This document shows positions 9,607-21,602 of a stretch of DNA of 64,000 nucleotides, piece by piece. Source of the DNA: Fodinisporobacter ferrooxydans (GTDB taxonomy: Bacteria; Bacillota; Bacilli; Tumebacillales; MYW30-H2); assembly GCF_022818495.1 (NCBI RefSeq), contig NZ_CP089291.1, positions 4,419,501-4,483,500 of the forward strand, written 5' to 3'. A program made the position numbers and the translations under genes. The notes under the pieces are model-generated. The model ran no database searches. It was not told the origin of the DNA and was given only the letters and a program-made list of their open reading frames with translations. How positions within the stretch are numbered: the stretch's first letter is position 1; each line of letters starts with the position of its first letter.

Positions 9607-10467
9607 TTAAATACCAAGTCCTTCTCTCATTTTTTGTAACATAAATTTGCTCGATTCATCCGCTTTGTCGATCCATGCAAATACTGCATTTGTTGCAATA
9701 CCGTCAAATTCCATTTCTTTTAATTTCTTAAAGATCGTAGCAAAGTCTACTTCCCCTTCGCCGATATTTAAGTGTTGGTGAATCGTTGCTTCCACACCTG
9801 GCGGGTTTACGATATAGCGCAATCCTTGAGCGGCTTTATGGTTAAATGTATCGGCAAACAAGACATGTGTTAAACGATCCCCTGCGTAGTCAAACATCGT
9901 TGCGATATCGCCAATTCCATCGTCATAGTAGAATGTGTGCGCAGTTGAATACACGAGATTGATCCACGGTCTGTCAAGTGCGCGGATCATATCGACCGCC
10001 CCTTGATTTGTTTCGATAAAATCATACGGATGTGCTTGCAGGTTTAACTTTACCCCTTCTTTTTCAAACACCGGGATTAACTCGTCCATTGATTTGATAA
10101 ATTTTTCTTCGCAAATAACGGGGTCATATTTTGTGCCGTTAAACTCACTGTTCATCAGATCAATCTCTAATTCTACAGCTACTTCAATAGCACGCTTCCA
10201 ATTTCTCACTGCTGCTTGACGGCGATCTTCATCCGGACCGGCCCAATAGTATAACGGCAGCAAGGATGAGAGCTTGACACCCGCGTCTTTTAACCAGTTC
10301 TTCAAGTTTTTTATTTGACTTTTATCTACTTTTGGATATTTGTAGAATGGACAAAAATCTTCACGCGGTGACAATTCAATATACTCGTACCCTAATTCTG
10401 CCGTTTTTTCGACCATTTCTTTTAATGATAGGTTCATATACATCGTTGGATCCAATGCCAATTTCAT
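9607..10467 (-). CDS. iolH: IolH-type sugar phosphate isomerase/epimerase
   Basis: This 286-residue barrel begins [20 protein letters not shown] and contains [28 protein letters not shown] and [15 protein letters not shown], all matching what is recalled of Bacillus IolH. The exact reaction of IolH is not settled; its constant presence in iol operons points to inositol isomer or intermediate handling. The GGAGG site lies eight bases before ATG 10467. Seen: candidate metal ligands in LQAHPY and VEATIHQH and a C-terminal [14 protein letters not shown] segment. The gene is in the usual iolG-iolH-iolI order. Confidence 0.88.
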   Translation of the reverse strand: MKLALDPTMYMNLSLKEMVEKTAELGYEYIELSPREDFCPFYKYPKVDKSQIKNLKNWLKDAGVKLSSLLPLYYWAGPDEDRRQAAVRNWKRAIEVAVELEIDLMNSEFNGTKYDPVICEEKFIKSMDELIPVFEKEGVKLNLQAHPYDFIETNQGAVDMIRALDRPWINLVYSTAHTFYYDDGIGDIATMFDYAGDRLTHVLFADTFNHKAAQGLRYIVNPPGVEATIHQHLNIGEGEVDFATIFKKLKEMEFDGIATNAVFAWIDKADESSKFMLQKMREGLGI

Positions 10468-10558
10468 CGTTTTATCCCTCCATCTAAAGGTAGATTGCGT
10501 ATTTCGAGAATAAGGCTTTTACTCGGGACGTTTCGTTTTGATTCCCCAATGACTCCTT

Positions 10559-12494
<1,936 letters not shown>

Positions 12495-12523
12495 ACTAAG
12501 CCCTACTCTCCTCATGTCGTTTG

Positions 12524-13339
12524 TTAACGTTCCAATATCCAAGCGTGATCCGGATCGTTGTGGAATTTCCAAATGCGTGTCGGCCCTGCCATTACGTTTA
12601 AATAATAAGATGTATATCCTTCAGGCACACCTACTGGATGATACCCTCCCGGCACGATGACAACATCGCCGTTTTCAACAGTCATTGTTTCATCAATTGA
12701 ACGATCATCCGTGTAAATCCGCTGGAATACAAATCCTTGCGGTGGATCCATTTCGTGATAATATGTTTCTTCCAATAAAGACTCCTGTGGCAAATGATCT
12801 TGATCATGTTTATGCGGAGGATAACTCGACCAATTTCCGCTTTCTGTATATACTTCAACAACCAGCAAACGATTCGCTGATGGATCCGAATCTGGCAAAA
12901 TGTTGTGCACCATGCGTTTATTGTTGTATTTGCCTCTATGTTCAACACCATTATCGGAAGCTCGAATCAGTTTTGTCGGAAGTTGTTTTTCAGAAGGTGA
13001 ATAGCATAGTGCCACACGCGCTTGGCTCACTGCCTCTACTTCAAAGCAACGATCATTCGATACGTATACGCTATCTGTTGGTTTCTTTTCGAAAATGCTT
13101 TCACGAGTGCCCAAATTTTTAAATGTCGCTTCTTTATCTGTGACATGTATTTTTCCTGTCAATGCCACAATACAGCATTCTTTCTTCGCCAACTCTTCTG
13201 CATATGTTGCACCAGGAGCCAAATCTACGATTTTAAATTCAACATATTTTAATAGTGAATTTTCTGTCGTCACATCATGAACAATTGTTACTCCTTGTGT
13301 ACTTTCGTTTTTATTCGGTTTTCTGAGCAATTTGCTCAT
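12524..13339 (-). CDS. iolB: 5-deoxy-glucuronate isomerase
   Basis: This 271-residue bicupin converts 5-deoxy-D-glucuronate, made by IolD, to 2-deoxy-5-keto-D-gluconate. Seen: [19 protein letters not shown], with the metal-binding histidines and glutamate of the second cupin, then [13 protein letters not shown] and [16 protein letters not shown] with the last metal histidine. An AGGAGG site precedes ATG 13339. It is the second gene of the operon, 39 bases after the first oxidoreductase. Confidence 0.94.
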   Translation of the reverse strand: MSKLLRKPNKNESTQGVTIVHDVTTENSLLKYVEFKIVDLAPGATYAEELAKKECCIVALTGKIHVTDKEATFKNLGTRESIFEKKPTDSVYVSNDRCFEVEAVSQARVALCYSPSEKQLPTKLIRASDNGVEHRGKYNNKRMVHNILPDSDPSANRLLVVEVYTESGNWSSYPPHKHDQDHLPQESLLEETYYHEMDPPQGFVFQRIYTDDRSIDETMTVENGDVVIVPGGYHPVGVPEGYTSYYLNVMAGPTRIWKFHNDPDHAWILER

Positions 13340-13378
13340 TACGATTCCCTCCTCATTGTCATTCTGGAAACGATCCGA

Positions 13379-14377
13379 TTATTCAACCGTCTGACGAAAA
13401 TCAATCTTGTTTCCCGTTTTTCCACTTTCATAAATCGCATTCAATAATCGAATGGAAAGGTATCCGTCATCAGCCGTCACAGGAGGCTTGGTGCCATTTA
13501 CAATCGCGTCGATAAACAAACGATCTTCCTCCATATAGCCCCACTTTTCTTCTAAAGATACTTGGAAAAAGTCGCTGATTTGCGCTTCTTGCTTCAATCC
13601 TGGCGCATACATGACCTTCTCCAGTTCTTGTGTGGCAACTGTGGAATATTTTCCATACACCTCAATACTCTCGAAAGGGAAACTCCAACCGGCATGAGCA
13701 TACGTAACAAAGTTTGCAATCGTTCCCGATTCAAATGTAAGCGTAACAGCAAACGTATCCAACTCCGAATCAGAGATATTTTGCCTGGCTTCGCATTGAA
13801 CCGTTTTCACTTCGCCAAAGAAATAGCGACTCAAATCCATGAGGTGAAAAGGTGTCTCATAAAGGTAGCCGCCTGTGACCTGCGGATTCGCAGTCCAAGC
13901 AGGATTTAACAACTCGCCGCGATTCATCTTGATATTCGCCAAATATGGCTTGACTTCACCGGAATCGATCAATTCTTTCATTCTTTTATAAACGGAAGCA
14001 TACCGCCGATTCATTCCCAAATTGTATACGGCCTTTGACTTGCCTGCTGCTTCTTTAATTTGCTCAGCTCCAGCCAAAGTGGTAGCCATGGGTTTTTCGG
14101 AAAATACATGCACGTGATTTTCCAAACATTTCAGAACAGGCTCCACGTGCAATGTATTTGGGGTAGTCACATATACGGTATCGACTCCAAGCCCAAACAA
14201 GCCTTCTAAATTTTCTACCGGTTGAGCGTTACCTGCATATTTTGCCAAATCAACTGCTCTTTCTTCGGAAATATCCGCAACTCCGACAATTTCTACTCTC
14301 TCGTCATTTTTTAAGATCGATGTGTGAATCTTGGCAATAGCACCCGCTCCTAAAATACCAACTTTAACTCGTGTCAT
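13379..14377 (-). CDS. Gfo/Idh/MocA-family oxidoreductase, first gene of the iol operon
   Basis: This 332-residue dehydrogenase has VGILGAGAIAKIHTSIL (Rossmann motif), VADISEERAVDLA (acidic residue favouring NAD), FSEKPMATTLAGAEQ (lysine of EKP) and ETPFHLMDLSRYF in the active-site position. An upstream in-frame ATG at 14398 overlaps the AAGGAG ribosome site, so ATG 14377 is the better start. As the promoter-proximal gene it probably oxidises a substrate of this regulon, for example scyllo- or chiro-inositol or an inositol glycoside. The family is too broad to choose. Five Gfo/Idh genes occur within 31 kb, which suggests several stereoisomers are used. Confidence 0.88.
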   Translation of the reverse strand: MTRVKVGILGAGAIAKIHTSILKNDERVEIVGVADISEERAVDLAKYAGNAQPVENLEGLFGLGVDTVYVTTPNTLHVEPVLKCLENHVHVFSEKPMATTLAGAEQIKEAAGKSKAVYNLGMNRRYASVYKRMKELIDSGEVKPYLANIKMNRGELLNPAWTANPQVTGGYLYETPFHLMDLSRYFFGEVKTVQCEARQNISDSELDTFAVTLTFESGTIANFVTYAHAGWSFPFESIEVYGKYSTVATQELEKVMYAPGLKQEAQISDFFQVSLEEKWGYMEEDRLFIDAIVNGTKPPVTADDGYLSIRLLNAIYESGKTGNKIDFRQTVE

Positions 14378-14496
14378 CCTTATTGTCTCCTTACCCATTC
14401 ATTTCGAATTCCGTTATGTTGCAAATTTAGTAATAATATACTACTTTGCTTTTAAAATCATTTTTCGTTCCGCGAATAAATGGATACGCTTTCTTT

Positions 14497-14526
14497 TATA
14501 TAACACATTTTCACAACTTCGGGCAA
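14497..14526 (-). promoter_or_regulatory. Predicted promoter of the iol operon
   Basis: On the minus strand TTGCCC (14521-14526) lies 18 bases from TATATA (14497-14502), about 120 bases before the first iol gene. The -35 element overlaps the palindromic operator at 14523-14534, so a bound repressor would block polymerase. Confidence 0.5.
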
Positions 14527-14534
14527 GCGCTTGC
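14523..14534. promoter_or_regulatory. LacI-family operator GCAAGCGCTTGC (iol operon)
   Basis: This perfect 12-bp palindrome has a central CG, the hallmark of LacI/GalR-family operators. Identical copies occur at 15312-15323 and 21325-21336. The likely reader is the LacI protein at 21603-22607. Confidence 0.75.
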
Positions 14535-14539
14535 ACATA

Positions 14540-15311
14540 ATCAAAAAATTAAAAGGTTACTCCCTAACCCTTTCCTGAAAAATTGAGATAAATAATTTGC
14601 ATCGTACATAAGCCCTTGTATTTTCTACATTTTATTTAATACCATTCTTTCCTTATATGAGCAAGCGCTTTCTTTGTTGTTTTATTTTATACCGTGTCAG
14701 ATTTTTTTTCAATACTTTTTAGCAAATGCGGATGATTCGTCCAGCACATAACGCCTCATTTACATGTACATGAATTTTATTATGCAAGAAATCATTTATT
14801 TGACTCCATGGTGTCAATATATCGTTATAGTATAAGCATTATTCTGTTTCATTTTTAGAGAAAAAATATTGACAATCTTTTTAAAAAACATATTGACAAT
14901 CCAAATTAAACATTTAATAATAAATTCACAGATACACCAGTTCTGTTTTAATAGGGGGGATTCATTCATTGTTTCACAGATTTCACAAATTGTTCCAAAA
15001 GGGGGAAAAATAAAAAATCCATGATTGAATTGCTTTGTCGGGCTGCCAAGGATTGACATATAGAATGATGAGAAAAGGATCCCTTGGATACGTGCCGGTG
15101 GATATTTTTATGAAGTACAGAAGAAAGTCTGTCGTATTTTCTGAATTATCACAAATGTAAGCGCTTCTCGTTTTACATCGATAAGAAAAGATATACGAAA
15201 AAGCATCCGCTAAGAACTCCCTGATAAAATTTACGGGAATTGCAAACAATGTTTCATCTACTTCATCCTAATCAAATAATAAACTTAACACTTTTATTTT
15301 TTTCTTTTTGA
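14540..15311. other. Intergenic region between iol operon and ABC importer; two further half-matching operators
   Basis: No convincing gene was found in this AT-rich region of about 770 bases. It holds GCAAGCGCTTTC at 14661-14672 and TGTAAGCGCTTC near 15156-15167, each matching one good half of the GCAAGCGCTTGC operator. Open frames on the minus strand here (14814-15249) lack ribosome sites and recognisable protein features. Confidence 0.5.
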
Positions 15312-15323
15312 GCAAGCGCTTGC
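15312..15323. promoter_or_regulatory. LacI-family operator GCAAGCGCTTGC (ABC importer)
   Basis: This palindrome is identical to the one before the iol operon. It lies just upstream of a possible -35 TTGCAA (15333-15338) and -10 TATACG (15355-15360). A second palindrome, GAAACATGTTTC (15342-15353), sits between the -35 and -10 elements. Confidence 0.72.
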
Positions 15324-15392
15324 AGAAAGCGGTTGCAATATGAAACATGTTTCTTATACGATTTTTAACACGTTAAAGGAGGATACATTTCC

Positions 15393-16397
15393 ATGAAAAA
15401 AAGACTTGCAACTACCTTACTAGTTTCATCTTTGGCGTTCGTTTCACTCGTTGGATGCGGGAGCAGCACTACAACAGCTGCAAATCCAGCACCTAACAAC
15501 AGCGGGAAAGCAGATACCGGCGGAAAGATTACCATTGGCGTTGCGATGCCCACATTCGATGATGTCTGGTTGAATTATCTCCGACACGCAATGGAGCAAT
15601 ATGCAACGAAAAATCCCAATATTAAACTCATCTTCTCTGATGCAAATAACGACTCCAGCAAACAATTGTCGGAAGTCGACAATTTCATAGCGGAAAAAGT
15701 GAAATCGATCGTTGTCGTTCCTGTAGACCCCAAAAGTATGCAGCCAATTCTGGATGCGGCCAATCATGCAAAGGTTCCTTTAGTCGCAGTCAATCGCGAG
15801 TTCCCGAACATGGATCAAGCAACTGCTTATGTCGGTTCCCAGTCCATCCAGGCAGGCATTCTGGAAATGACGCAAATCGCGAAATTGCTGCACGGCAAAG
15901 GAAACATCGCAATCATGGAGGGTCAATTGGGACAGGAAGCGGAAGTGGACCGTACCAAGGGATACTATGAGGTACTCAAAAAATATCCGGATATCCATGT
16001 AGTATTAAAGGGCACAGCTAGTTGGGACAGGGCCAAAGGCATGAGTTTGATGGAAAACTGGCTGCATTCCGGGAAACAGATCAATGCCGTTGTCTCGAAC
16101 AACGATGAAATGGCGATTGGCGCAATCCGGGCAGTTAGCGCTGCCGGTATGCAGGGGAAAATTATTGTGGGCGGTACTGATGCTACTCCGGAAGGGCTCT
16201 CATATGTCAAGAACGGCCAACTGGCTGTATCCGTTTATCAAAGCGCCCTTGGTCAAGGACAGGACGGCATAAAACTCGCGTATGAAGCTGCAAAGGGCGA
16301 AAAGGTTCAAAAAACAGATTATGTCCCTTACGAATTGGTCACAAAAGACAATGCTGATAAGTATTTGGCCGTTTGGAAGCAATTAGGCGCTAAATAA
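15393..16397 (+). CDS. Sugar/inositol ABC transporter substrate-binding lipoprotein
   Basis: This 334-residue exported lipoprotein has the signal MKKRLATTLLVSSLAFVSLV and lipobox LVGC (cysteine near 22), then a Ser/Thr-rich linker. The mature part is a periplasmic-binding-protein fold of the ribose/galactose class. Typical segments are KITIGVAMPTFDDVWLNYLR, VDNFIAEKVKSIVVVPVDP, VNREFPNMDQATAYVGS, VVSNNDEMAIGAI and VGGTDATPEGLSYVKNGQL. A perfect AAAGGAGG site lies ten bases before ATG 15393. It is divergent from the iol operon and shares its operator, so myo-inositol or an isomer is the likely ligand, by analogy with the IbpA-IatA-IatP importers. That ligand is inferred. Confidence 0.9.
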   Translation: MKKRLATTLLVSSLAFVSLVGCGSSTTTAANPAPNNSGKADTGGKITIGVAMPTFDDVWLNYLRHAMEQYATKNPNIKLIFSDANNDSSKQLSEVDNFIAEKVKSIVVVPVDPKSMQPILDAANHAKVPLVAVNREFPNMDQATAYVGSQSIQAGILEMTQIAKLLHGKGNIAIMEGQLGQEAEVDRTKGYYEVLKKYPDIHVVLKGTASWDRAKGMSLMENWLHSGKQINAVVSNNDEMAIGAIRAVSAAGMQGKIIVGGTDATPEGLSYVKNGQLAVSVYQSALGQGQDGIKLAYEAAKGEKVQKTDYVPYELVTKDNADKYLAVWKQLGAK

Positions 16398-16463
16398 GTC
16401 GTTGGATGTTGATTTCCAGGGCACCAATCCATGTTGGTGCCCGTTTAAAAAGGATGTGATCGT

Positions 16464-17960
16464 ATGGAACAACAATATGTTTTGGAAATGGACGGCATAT
16501 GCAAGGCTTTCTCCGGTGTTCAAGCGTTAAAAAACGCACGGCTTCAAGTAAGAAAAGGCACTGTTCATGCATTAATGGGGGAAAATGGCGCCGGCAAATC
16601 CACTTTGATGAAAATACTCGTCGGAATTTACAAGCCGGACGCCGGAAGCATTCGATTCAAAGGGAAGGACCTTCATCTGCGCAGCATCCATGACAGTTTG
16701 CATGCAGGCATTTCCATGATTCATCAGGAATTGAGCAGTATCCCGAATATGACCGTCGCCGAAAACATTTTTCTTGGCCGGGAACCGACCCTCAAAAGCG
16801 GATGGATCGATTTTAAAAAGCTGTATCGTGATTGTGAAGAATTATTTGCGAAACTCAATATGAATATCGCACCTACTGTTAAAATGAAAGAACTTAGTGT
16901 TGCAAACCGTCAACTTGTTGAAATTGCCAAGGCTATCTCCTATAAATCGGATCTGATCATCATGGATGAACCGACATCCGCGATTACCGAGCGGGAAGTC
17001 GAGCATTTGTTTCAGATTATTGCATCCTTGAAAAAGGATGGAGTTTCCATCATTTATATCACCCACAAGATGAGTGAAGTATTCATGATTTCCGATGACA
17101 TTACCGTCTTTAGGGATGGACAATTTGTCGAGTCAAAGCCGGCTCGGGAATTAACGAATTCTCGTCTGATACAATTGATGGTCGGAAGAGAAATCAACCA
17201 AACGTCGTACAGACAACCTTCCTCCATTCAAGAAGTGATTTTGTCGGTACGCAACTTAACCTGTCCAGGCAAGTTTAAAAACGTGAGCTTTGAAGTCCGC
17301 AGAGGAGAAGTACTTGGCTTTGCCGGCCTTATGGGTTCGGGCAGAACAGAAGTCATGGAGTCATTGTTCGGAATTCGGCCAGCTGAATCAGGGGAAATCA
17401 TGATACATGGCAATTTGGCAAAAATAAAAAAACCTTCGGATGCTATTCGTTACGGCTTAGGTATGTTGACAGAAGACCGCAAAGAAACCGGGTGTTTTCT
17501 CCCGCTTTCCGTACAAGACAACATGATGTTTGTGAGTATCGACAAGTTCGCCAGATTTGGCTTTCTCGATAAAAAGCGAATCGATCAATCGAGTGATGAG
17601 CAGCGAAAGTTGCTCTCGGTAAAAACCCCTAACCTGAATCAGATTATAGGAAAACTGAGCGGCGGTAATCAGCAAAAAGTTTTATTGGCGCGTTGGCTTC
17701 TCAATGATCCGGATATTCTTATACTTGACGAGCCGACTCGAGGAATTGACATCGGTTCAAAATTCGAGATTTACAAGCTGATCAATGAGCTGACGAGCAA
17801 GGGAAAGGCGGTCATTGTCGTATCGTCGGAACTCCCGGAAGTATTGGGAATCAGCGATCGGATAGTAGTGATGAGCGCCGGCCAAGTGGCAGGAGAACTG
17901 GACGGTCAATCGGCTACACAAGAAAGAATTATGGAGTTTGCCACCAGTCTTATTCATTAA
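16464..17960 (+). CDS. Sugar/inositol ABC transporter ATPase (RbsA-type, two ATPase domains)
   Basis: This 498-residue duplicated ATPase powers the importer. Domain 1 has Walker A GENGAGKST near residue 37, Walker B LIIMDEPTSAI near 168 and a degenerate signature (VANRQLVEIAKA). Domain 2 has a degenerate Walker A (GLMGSGRTE) near residue 290, signature LSGGNQQKVLLARWL and Walker B ILILDEPTRGIDIG. This arrangement is characteristic of the RbsA/MglA/IatA class. The AAAAGGATGTGATCG site precedes the ATG. It is the middle gene of a binding protein-ATPase-permease operon. Confidence 0.93.
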   Translation: MEQQYVLEMDGICKAFSGVQALKNARLQVRKGTVHALMGENGAGKSTLMKILVGIYKPDAGSIRFKGKDLHLRSIHDSLHAGISMIHQELSSIPNMTVAENIFLGREPTLKSGWIDFKKLYRDCEELFAKLNMNIAPTVKMKELSVANRQLVEIAKAISYKSDLIIMDEPTSAITEREVEHLFQIIASLKKDGVSIIYITHKMSEVFMISDDITVFRDGQFVESKPARELTNSRLIQLMVGREINQTSYRQPSSIQEVILSVRNLTCPGKFKNVSFEVRRGEVLGFAGLMGSGRTEVMESLFGIRPAESGEIMIHGNLAKIKKPSDAIRYGLGMLTEDRKETGCFLPLSVQDNMMFVSIDKFARFGFLDKKRIDQSSDEQRKLLSVKTPNLNQIIGKLSGGNQQKVLLARWLLNDPDILILDEPTRGIDIGSKFEIYKLINELTSKGKAVIVVSSELPEVLGISDRIVVMSAGQVAGELDGQSATQERIMEFATSLIH

Positions 17961-17977
17961 ATAAAGGAGTGTACCAT

Positions 17978-18967
17978 ATGGAAGAAAAATTGTTGCTAAA
18001 TCAGGAGGCAGCCACTTCTAGAAATGTAAAAATCAATATCTATCATTTTCTTGACAAATTCGGAATTTTTCTGGTTTTAATCGGAATGATTGTAATCATG
18101 TCGATTCTGACGCCCTTTTTCTTTACGGTAGGCAATCTGTTGGATATCGTACGTCAGGTCAGTATTGTCGGAATCACCGCAATCGGTGCAACCATTGTCA
18201 TTATTACAGCAGGCATCGATTTATCACCCGGATCGGTGATTGGTGTCGCTTCCGTCTCCTCTGCACTTTTTGCACAATCCCATGAACCTGTCATTCTTCC
18301 GATTATCGTAGGAATCGTTGTTGGTGCCTTAGCCGGAATAATCAACGGTGTTGTCATCACAAAGGGAAAGATGGCTCCTTTTATCGTTACATTGGCAATG
18401 ATGACGGCGGCACGCGGATTAGCCCTATTGGTTTCAGGAGGAGAGCCGATACAAGCGTTGTCACAAACGTTCGGCGTAATTGGCGGCGGTTATCTTGCAG
18501 GCATTCCCATTCCGATTATCATCTTTTTGATCATTGGGGTCATATTCCATATTATTCTAACGAAAACCAAAATCGGAAAATGGATATATGCGATTGGAGG
18601 AAATGAACAAGCAGCTATCATTGGCGGTTTAAATGTAGACCGAATTAAAATTATCGTCTATTCTCTTGCTGGATTATTAGCTGGTGTCGCTTCTGTTATA
18701 TTGACGTCACGTGTCGGATCAGGCGACCCGAACGCCGGATTGGGTTATGAGTTGGATGCGATAACAGCTGCAGTCATCGGAGGCACTAGCCTGACAGGCG
18801 GAATCGGGACGATCCCTGGAACGATTGTGGGTGCTTTGATCATTGGTGTCATGAACAACGGATTGGATCTGTTGAACGTACCTTCTTACTGGCAATCCAT
18901 TTTAAAAGGTGTCATTATCGCTCTTGCCGTATTTATTGACTCACAAAGGCATAAAAAGAAATCCTAA
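17978..18967 (+). CDS. Sugar/inositol ABC transporter permease
   Basis: This RbsC-type membrane permease (329 residues) has roughly 8-10 hydrophobic segments. It shows the family motifs ITAGIDLSPGSVIGVASV near residue 75 and AAVIGGTSLTGGIGTIPGTIVGALIIG near 270. ATG 17978 is chosen because AAGGAG lies eight bases upstream; a GTG nine bases earlier falls within that site. The gene starts 17 bases after the ATPase stop and completes the importer. Confidence 0.92.
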   Translation: MEEKLLLNQEAATSRNVKINIYHFLDKFGIFLVLIGMIVIMSILTPFFFTVGNLLDIVRQVSIVGITAIGATIVIITAGIDLSPGSVIGVASVSSALFAQSHEPVILPIIVGIVVGALAGIINGVVITKGKMAPFIVTLAMMTAARGLALLVSGGEPIQALSQTFGVIGGGYLAGIPIPIIIFLIIGVIFHIILTKTKIGKWIYAIGGNEQAAIIGGLNVDRIKIIVYSLAGLLAGVASVILTSRVGSGDPNAGLGYELDAITAAVIGGTSLTGGIGTIPGTIVGALIIGVMNNGLDLLNVPSYWQSILKGVIIALAVFIDSQRHKKKS

Positions 18968-19202
18968 ATATCTTCGTGGAGTTTCCATAAATACAAGGTT
19001 ATTGGAAATGAAAATCTATTCGAATCAAGTCCGAAAAGGAGTGCTTATATATCAGCTTCCGTTGTTTTATATAGTAACGATGCTATATTGATTTTCAATC
19101 TACACATATGTACCACTGTTGCCCCTCTATATTCATTTACTCGGTGGTTCTCTATCCAAATGATAGATTTTTAACCGGTACAATATTATCACAGTTACCG
19201 CA

Positions 19203-19240
19203 ACAAGAAACTCCCGCCTTTGCAAGCGGGAGTTTCTTGT
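19203..19240. terminator. Terminator between the ABC importer and the chemoreceptor gene
   Basis: A perfect 15-bp stem (19203-19217 with 19226-19240) with an 8-base loop lies between two converging transcription units. The GC-rich core CTCCCGC/GCGGGAG and A/T-rich base allow use in both directions. About 240 bases between the permease stop and the hairpin show no gene. Confidence 0.85.
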
Positions 19241-19310
19241 ATCTCATCTCATGGATACGCTCAACTAAAAACCAGATGGAATAGAAACTCCGCCTCATTC
19301 AAGTTTCACT

Positions 19311-21014
19311 TTATATTTTGAACATGCTCACTTGCTCATTTAATTCCAATGCCATCATTGATAACGATTCGGTGGATGCCGTAATCTCTTCCATCGATGC
19401 AAGTTGTTCTTCATTTGCAGCTGACACATTTTGTGTAATCGATATCGATGACTCGGCAATTCCTGCAATTTGATCCATCACAAGCACAATTTCCTCCGCA
19501 CCGTCAGATAGTGATTGAGTAGCTGAAGAAGCATCCTGAATTTTTCCTACTACTTCTTCTACCGATTGGTTGATTTCCTCAAAGGATTGTTTTGCTAAAT
19601 TCACAATATGAATTCCAGCGCCTACTTCTTTCGTTCCTGCTTCCATTGATTCGACGACTTTATCAATTCCTTCTTTGATGATTGTAATGTATTCTGTAAT
19701 TTGTCTTGCCGCTTTTGAAGATTCTTCACTAAGTTTTCGAACTTCATCGGCTACCACTGCAAAACCGCGCCCGTGTTCCCCAGCCCTCGCGGCTTCAATC
19801 GCAGCATTAAGAGCAAGCAAGTTCGTTTGACTGGCAATGGATGTAATCGTTTCCACGATCACACCAATAAACCCCGCATGATCCCCTAATTCTTTAATCG
19901 ATAGTTGTGCTTCCTCTACGGTTGTTTGAATAAAATTCATCTGGTGGATCGTTTTTTCTATTACTTGATTCCCCTCTGATGATACATCCGATGTCTTTGC
20001 AGCCAACCTTGACATATTTTGCATGCTTCCAGCGATTTGTTGCACACCTTCTACCATTTCGTGGACAGTTTGAGCAGCTTTTTCTATATCGGAAGATTGT
20101 TGTTGGCTGCCTATTACAACTTCTTGAACGGAAATCGCGATTTGCTGTGTTGCCTGTGTCGTTTGTTCCGAACTTGCCAACAACTGTTCGGAAGATGCAG
20201 CTACCTGTTCGGCACTCATGCTTACTTTTTGAACTAATTCACGCAGATTGTGGGACATATGATTAAACACTCTTGCCAAATCGCCGATTTCGTCACGGTT
20301 TTTGACTTTAATTTCATGTACAGTTAAATTACCTGATGCGATTTGCTCAGCAATTCCGGACACTTTGACGATTGGTACGGAAATCAGGCGGGACATCAAC
20401 ATAACAATTACAATACCTAGAATAATTGCGAATAAGCTAACAAAGATGATGTAAGTGAATCCTGATTGAAACAATTGAACCGACCGAGACGTCGCTTGAT
20501 CGGACTCCTTTGTATTCAATTGTATGTCTTTTTGAAGGTTGTTAAGAGCTTGTTCAAAATCATTGGAACTTTGTTCGGCAAGAATGTTTGCTGCAGTATA
20601 ATCTTTATGTTGACCGGCACTCATAATAACAGGAAGCTGTGAAAGATAATACGTTTCCTTATTTTTAAAAGCTTCATATACGCTTCGTTCTTCCTGACTT
20701 GATATCAGAGGTTCATATTGCTTTTGTTCGGCTTTTAAATCATTCAAAAATTGTTGCTGCTTTTGTGCAAGCTGATGCATTTGATTTGGGTCCGATTCCA
20801 AAACAAATCGCAACGTTTCACGCTCTACATTCAGAAAATCTGCTTGTATTTGACCCAGTGATTTTACATTTGGCATCCAATTTTTCTGAATCGCTTTTGC
20901 TGCATTTCCCATTTGATACATATTCCAAATAGCGATTACACTTACTACAAGTAAAAGAATCAGAACACTGGCAAACCCTGCGACTAGCTTTTTTCCGATT
21001 GTAAACTTCAACAT
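19311..21014 (-). CDS. Methyl-accepting chemotaxis protein
   Basis: This 567-residue transmembrane chemoreceptor has a first membrane helix near residues 10-32 and an extracytoplasmic four-helix-bundle-type sensor near 33-190 ([24 protein letters not shown]). A second helix near 190-212 ([20 protein letters not shown]) is followed by HAMP. The long coiled-coil signalling domain has the invariant tip [18 protein letters not shown] near residue 420. ATG 21014 has GGGGAT upstream. Its upstream region carries the operator GCAAGCGCTTGC (21325-21336) and a half site (21190-21201). Expression is therefore probably tied to the inositol regulon, suggesting taxis toward that substrate. Ligand binding is inferred only from this context. 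Confidence 0.92.
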   Translation of the reverse strand: MLKFTIGKKLVAGFASVLILLLVVSVIAIWNMYQMGNAAKAIQKNWMPNVKSLGQIQADFLNVERETLRFVLESDPNQMHQLAQKQQQFLNDLKAEQKQYEPLISSQEERSVYEAFKNKETYYLSQLPVIMSAGQHKDYTAANILAEQSSNDFEQALNNLQKDIQLNTKESDQATSRSVQLFQSGFTYIIFVSLFAIILGIVIVMLMSRLISVPIVKVSGIAEQIASGNLTVHEIKVKNRDEIGDLARVFNHMSHNLRELVQKVSMSAEQVAASSEQLLASSEQTTQATQQIAISVQEVVIGSQQQSSDIEKAAQTVHEMVEGVQQIAGSMQNMSRLAAKTSDVSSEGNQVIEKTIHQMNFIQTTVEEAQLSIKELGDHAGFIGVIVETITSIASQTNLLALNAAIEAARAGEHGRGFAVVADEVRKLSEESSKAARQITEYITIIKEGIDKVVESMEAGTKEVGAGIHIVNLAKQSFEEINQSVEEVVGKIQDASSATQSLSDGAEEIVLVMDQIAGIAESSISITQNVSAANEEQLASMEEITASTESLSMMALELNEQVSMFKI

Positions 21015-21189
21015 CAATCACATCCCCATGTCCCATAAATTTTGGCGAAAACGAATACATCCAACTATTTCATATAAGCCAAATTCCCTTTCCTTTATAA
21101 TTTTTCTATTGCAAGCGATTTCATAAAAATAAAACGTATGTCTTCCTTTTACTTCGTGTTCTAAACAATACGGATATGTCACAATAGAT

Positions 21190-21336
21190 GAAAGCGCTCG
21201 CCCAAAATATTTAAAAAATTGCTCAATTCTTCTTTCTTATCGAATGATGAAAGGAACAATCCAATTCAATATTTAGCATGCAATATCCGGAAATTCTAGT
21301 AACGTTTAAAGACATTATTTTTATGCAAGCGCTTGC
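21190..21336. promoter_or_regulatory. Operators upstream of the chemoreceptor gene
   Basis: A perfect GCAAGCGCTTGC palindrome at 21325-21336 and a partial copy GAAAGCGCTCGC near 21190-21201 lie between the lacI terminator and the chemoreceptor start. The two sites are about 135 bases apart, a distance compatible with DNA looping by a tetrameric or paired LacI protein. Confidence 0.6.
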
Positions 21337-21503
21337 CCCAACTTGCTTTCTATCATTCTAAAGCTTACATTTTCTTTTTGCAATACTTTTCACCAAAGTC
21401 ATCACCTTTACAAGAAACAGCAGCATCGTATTCCATATTTCGGGATATAAAGATACAGGATGTAAAGACATGGCGAGTGGGGATAAACATTCATTAAAAA
21501 TAG

Positions 21504-21544
21504 GAAAAAGCACCCTGTATTTTATATTTTACAAAGTGCTTTTA
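21504..21544 (-). terminator. Terminator of the lacI gene at 21603-22607
   Basis: The stem AAAAGCAC...GTGCTTTT is extended by an inner TGTA/TACA pairing, about 60 bases after the regulator's stop codon. It separates the regulator from the downstream chemoreceptor. Confidence 0.7.
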
Positions 21545-21602
21545 TTCATAAGGGCAAACTTTACATGTTTCTTGCCGTTTAAACGAGTTCCAAGAAAGGC
21601 TG

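Noticed and set aside
14814-15249. Two overlapping leftward frames in the iol-ABC intergenic region
   Set aside because: No ribosome sites, AT-driven hydrophobic translation, and the frames cross regulatory sites.
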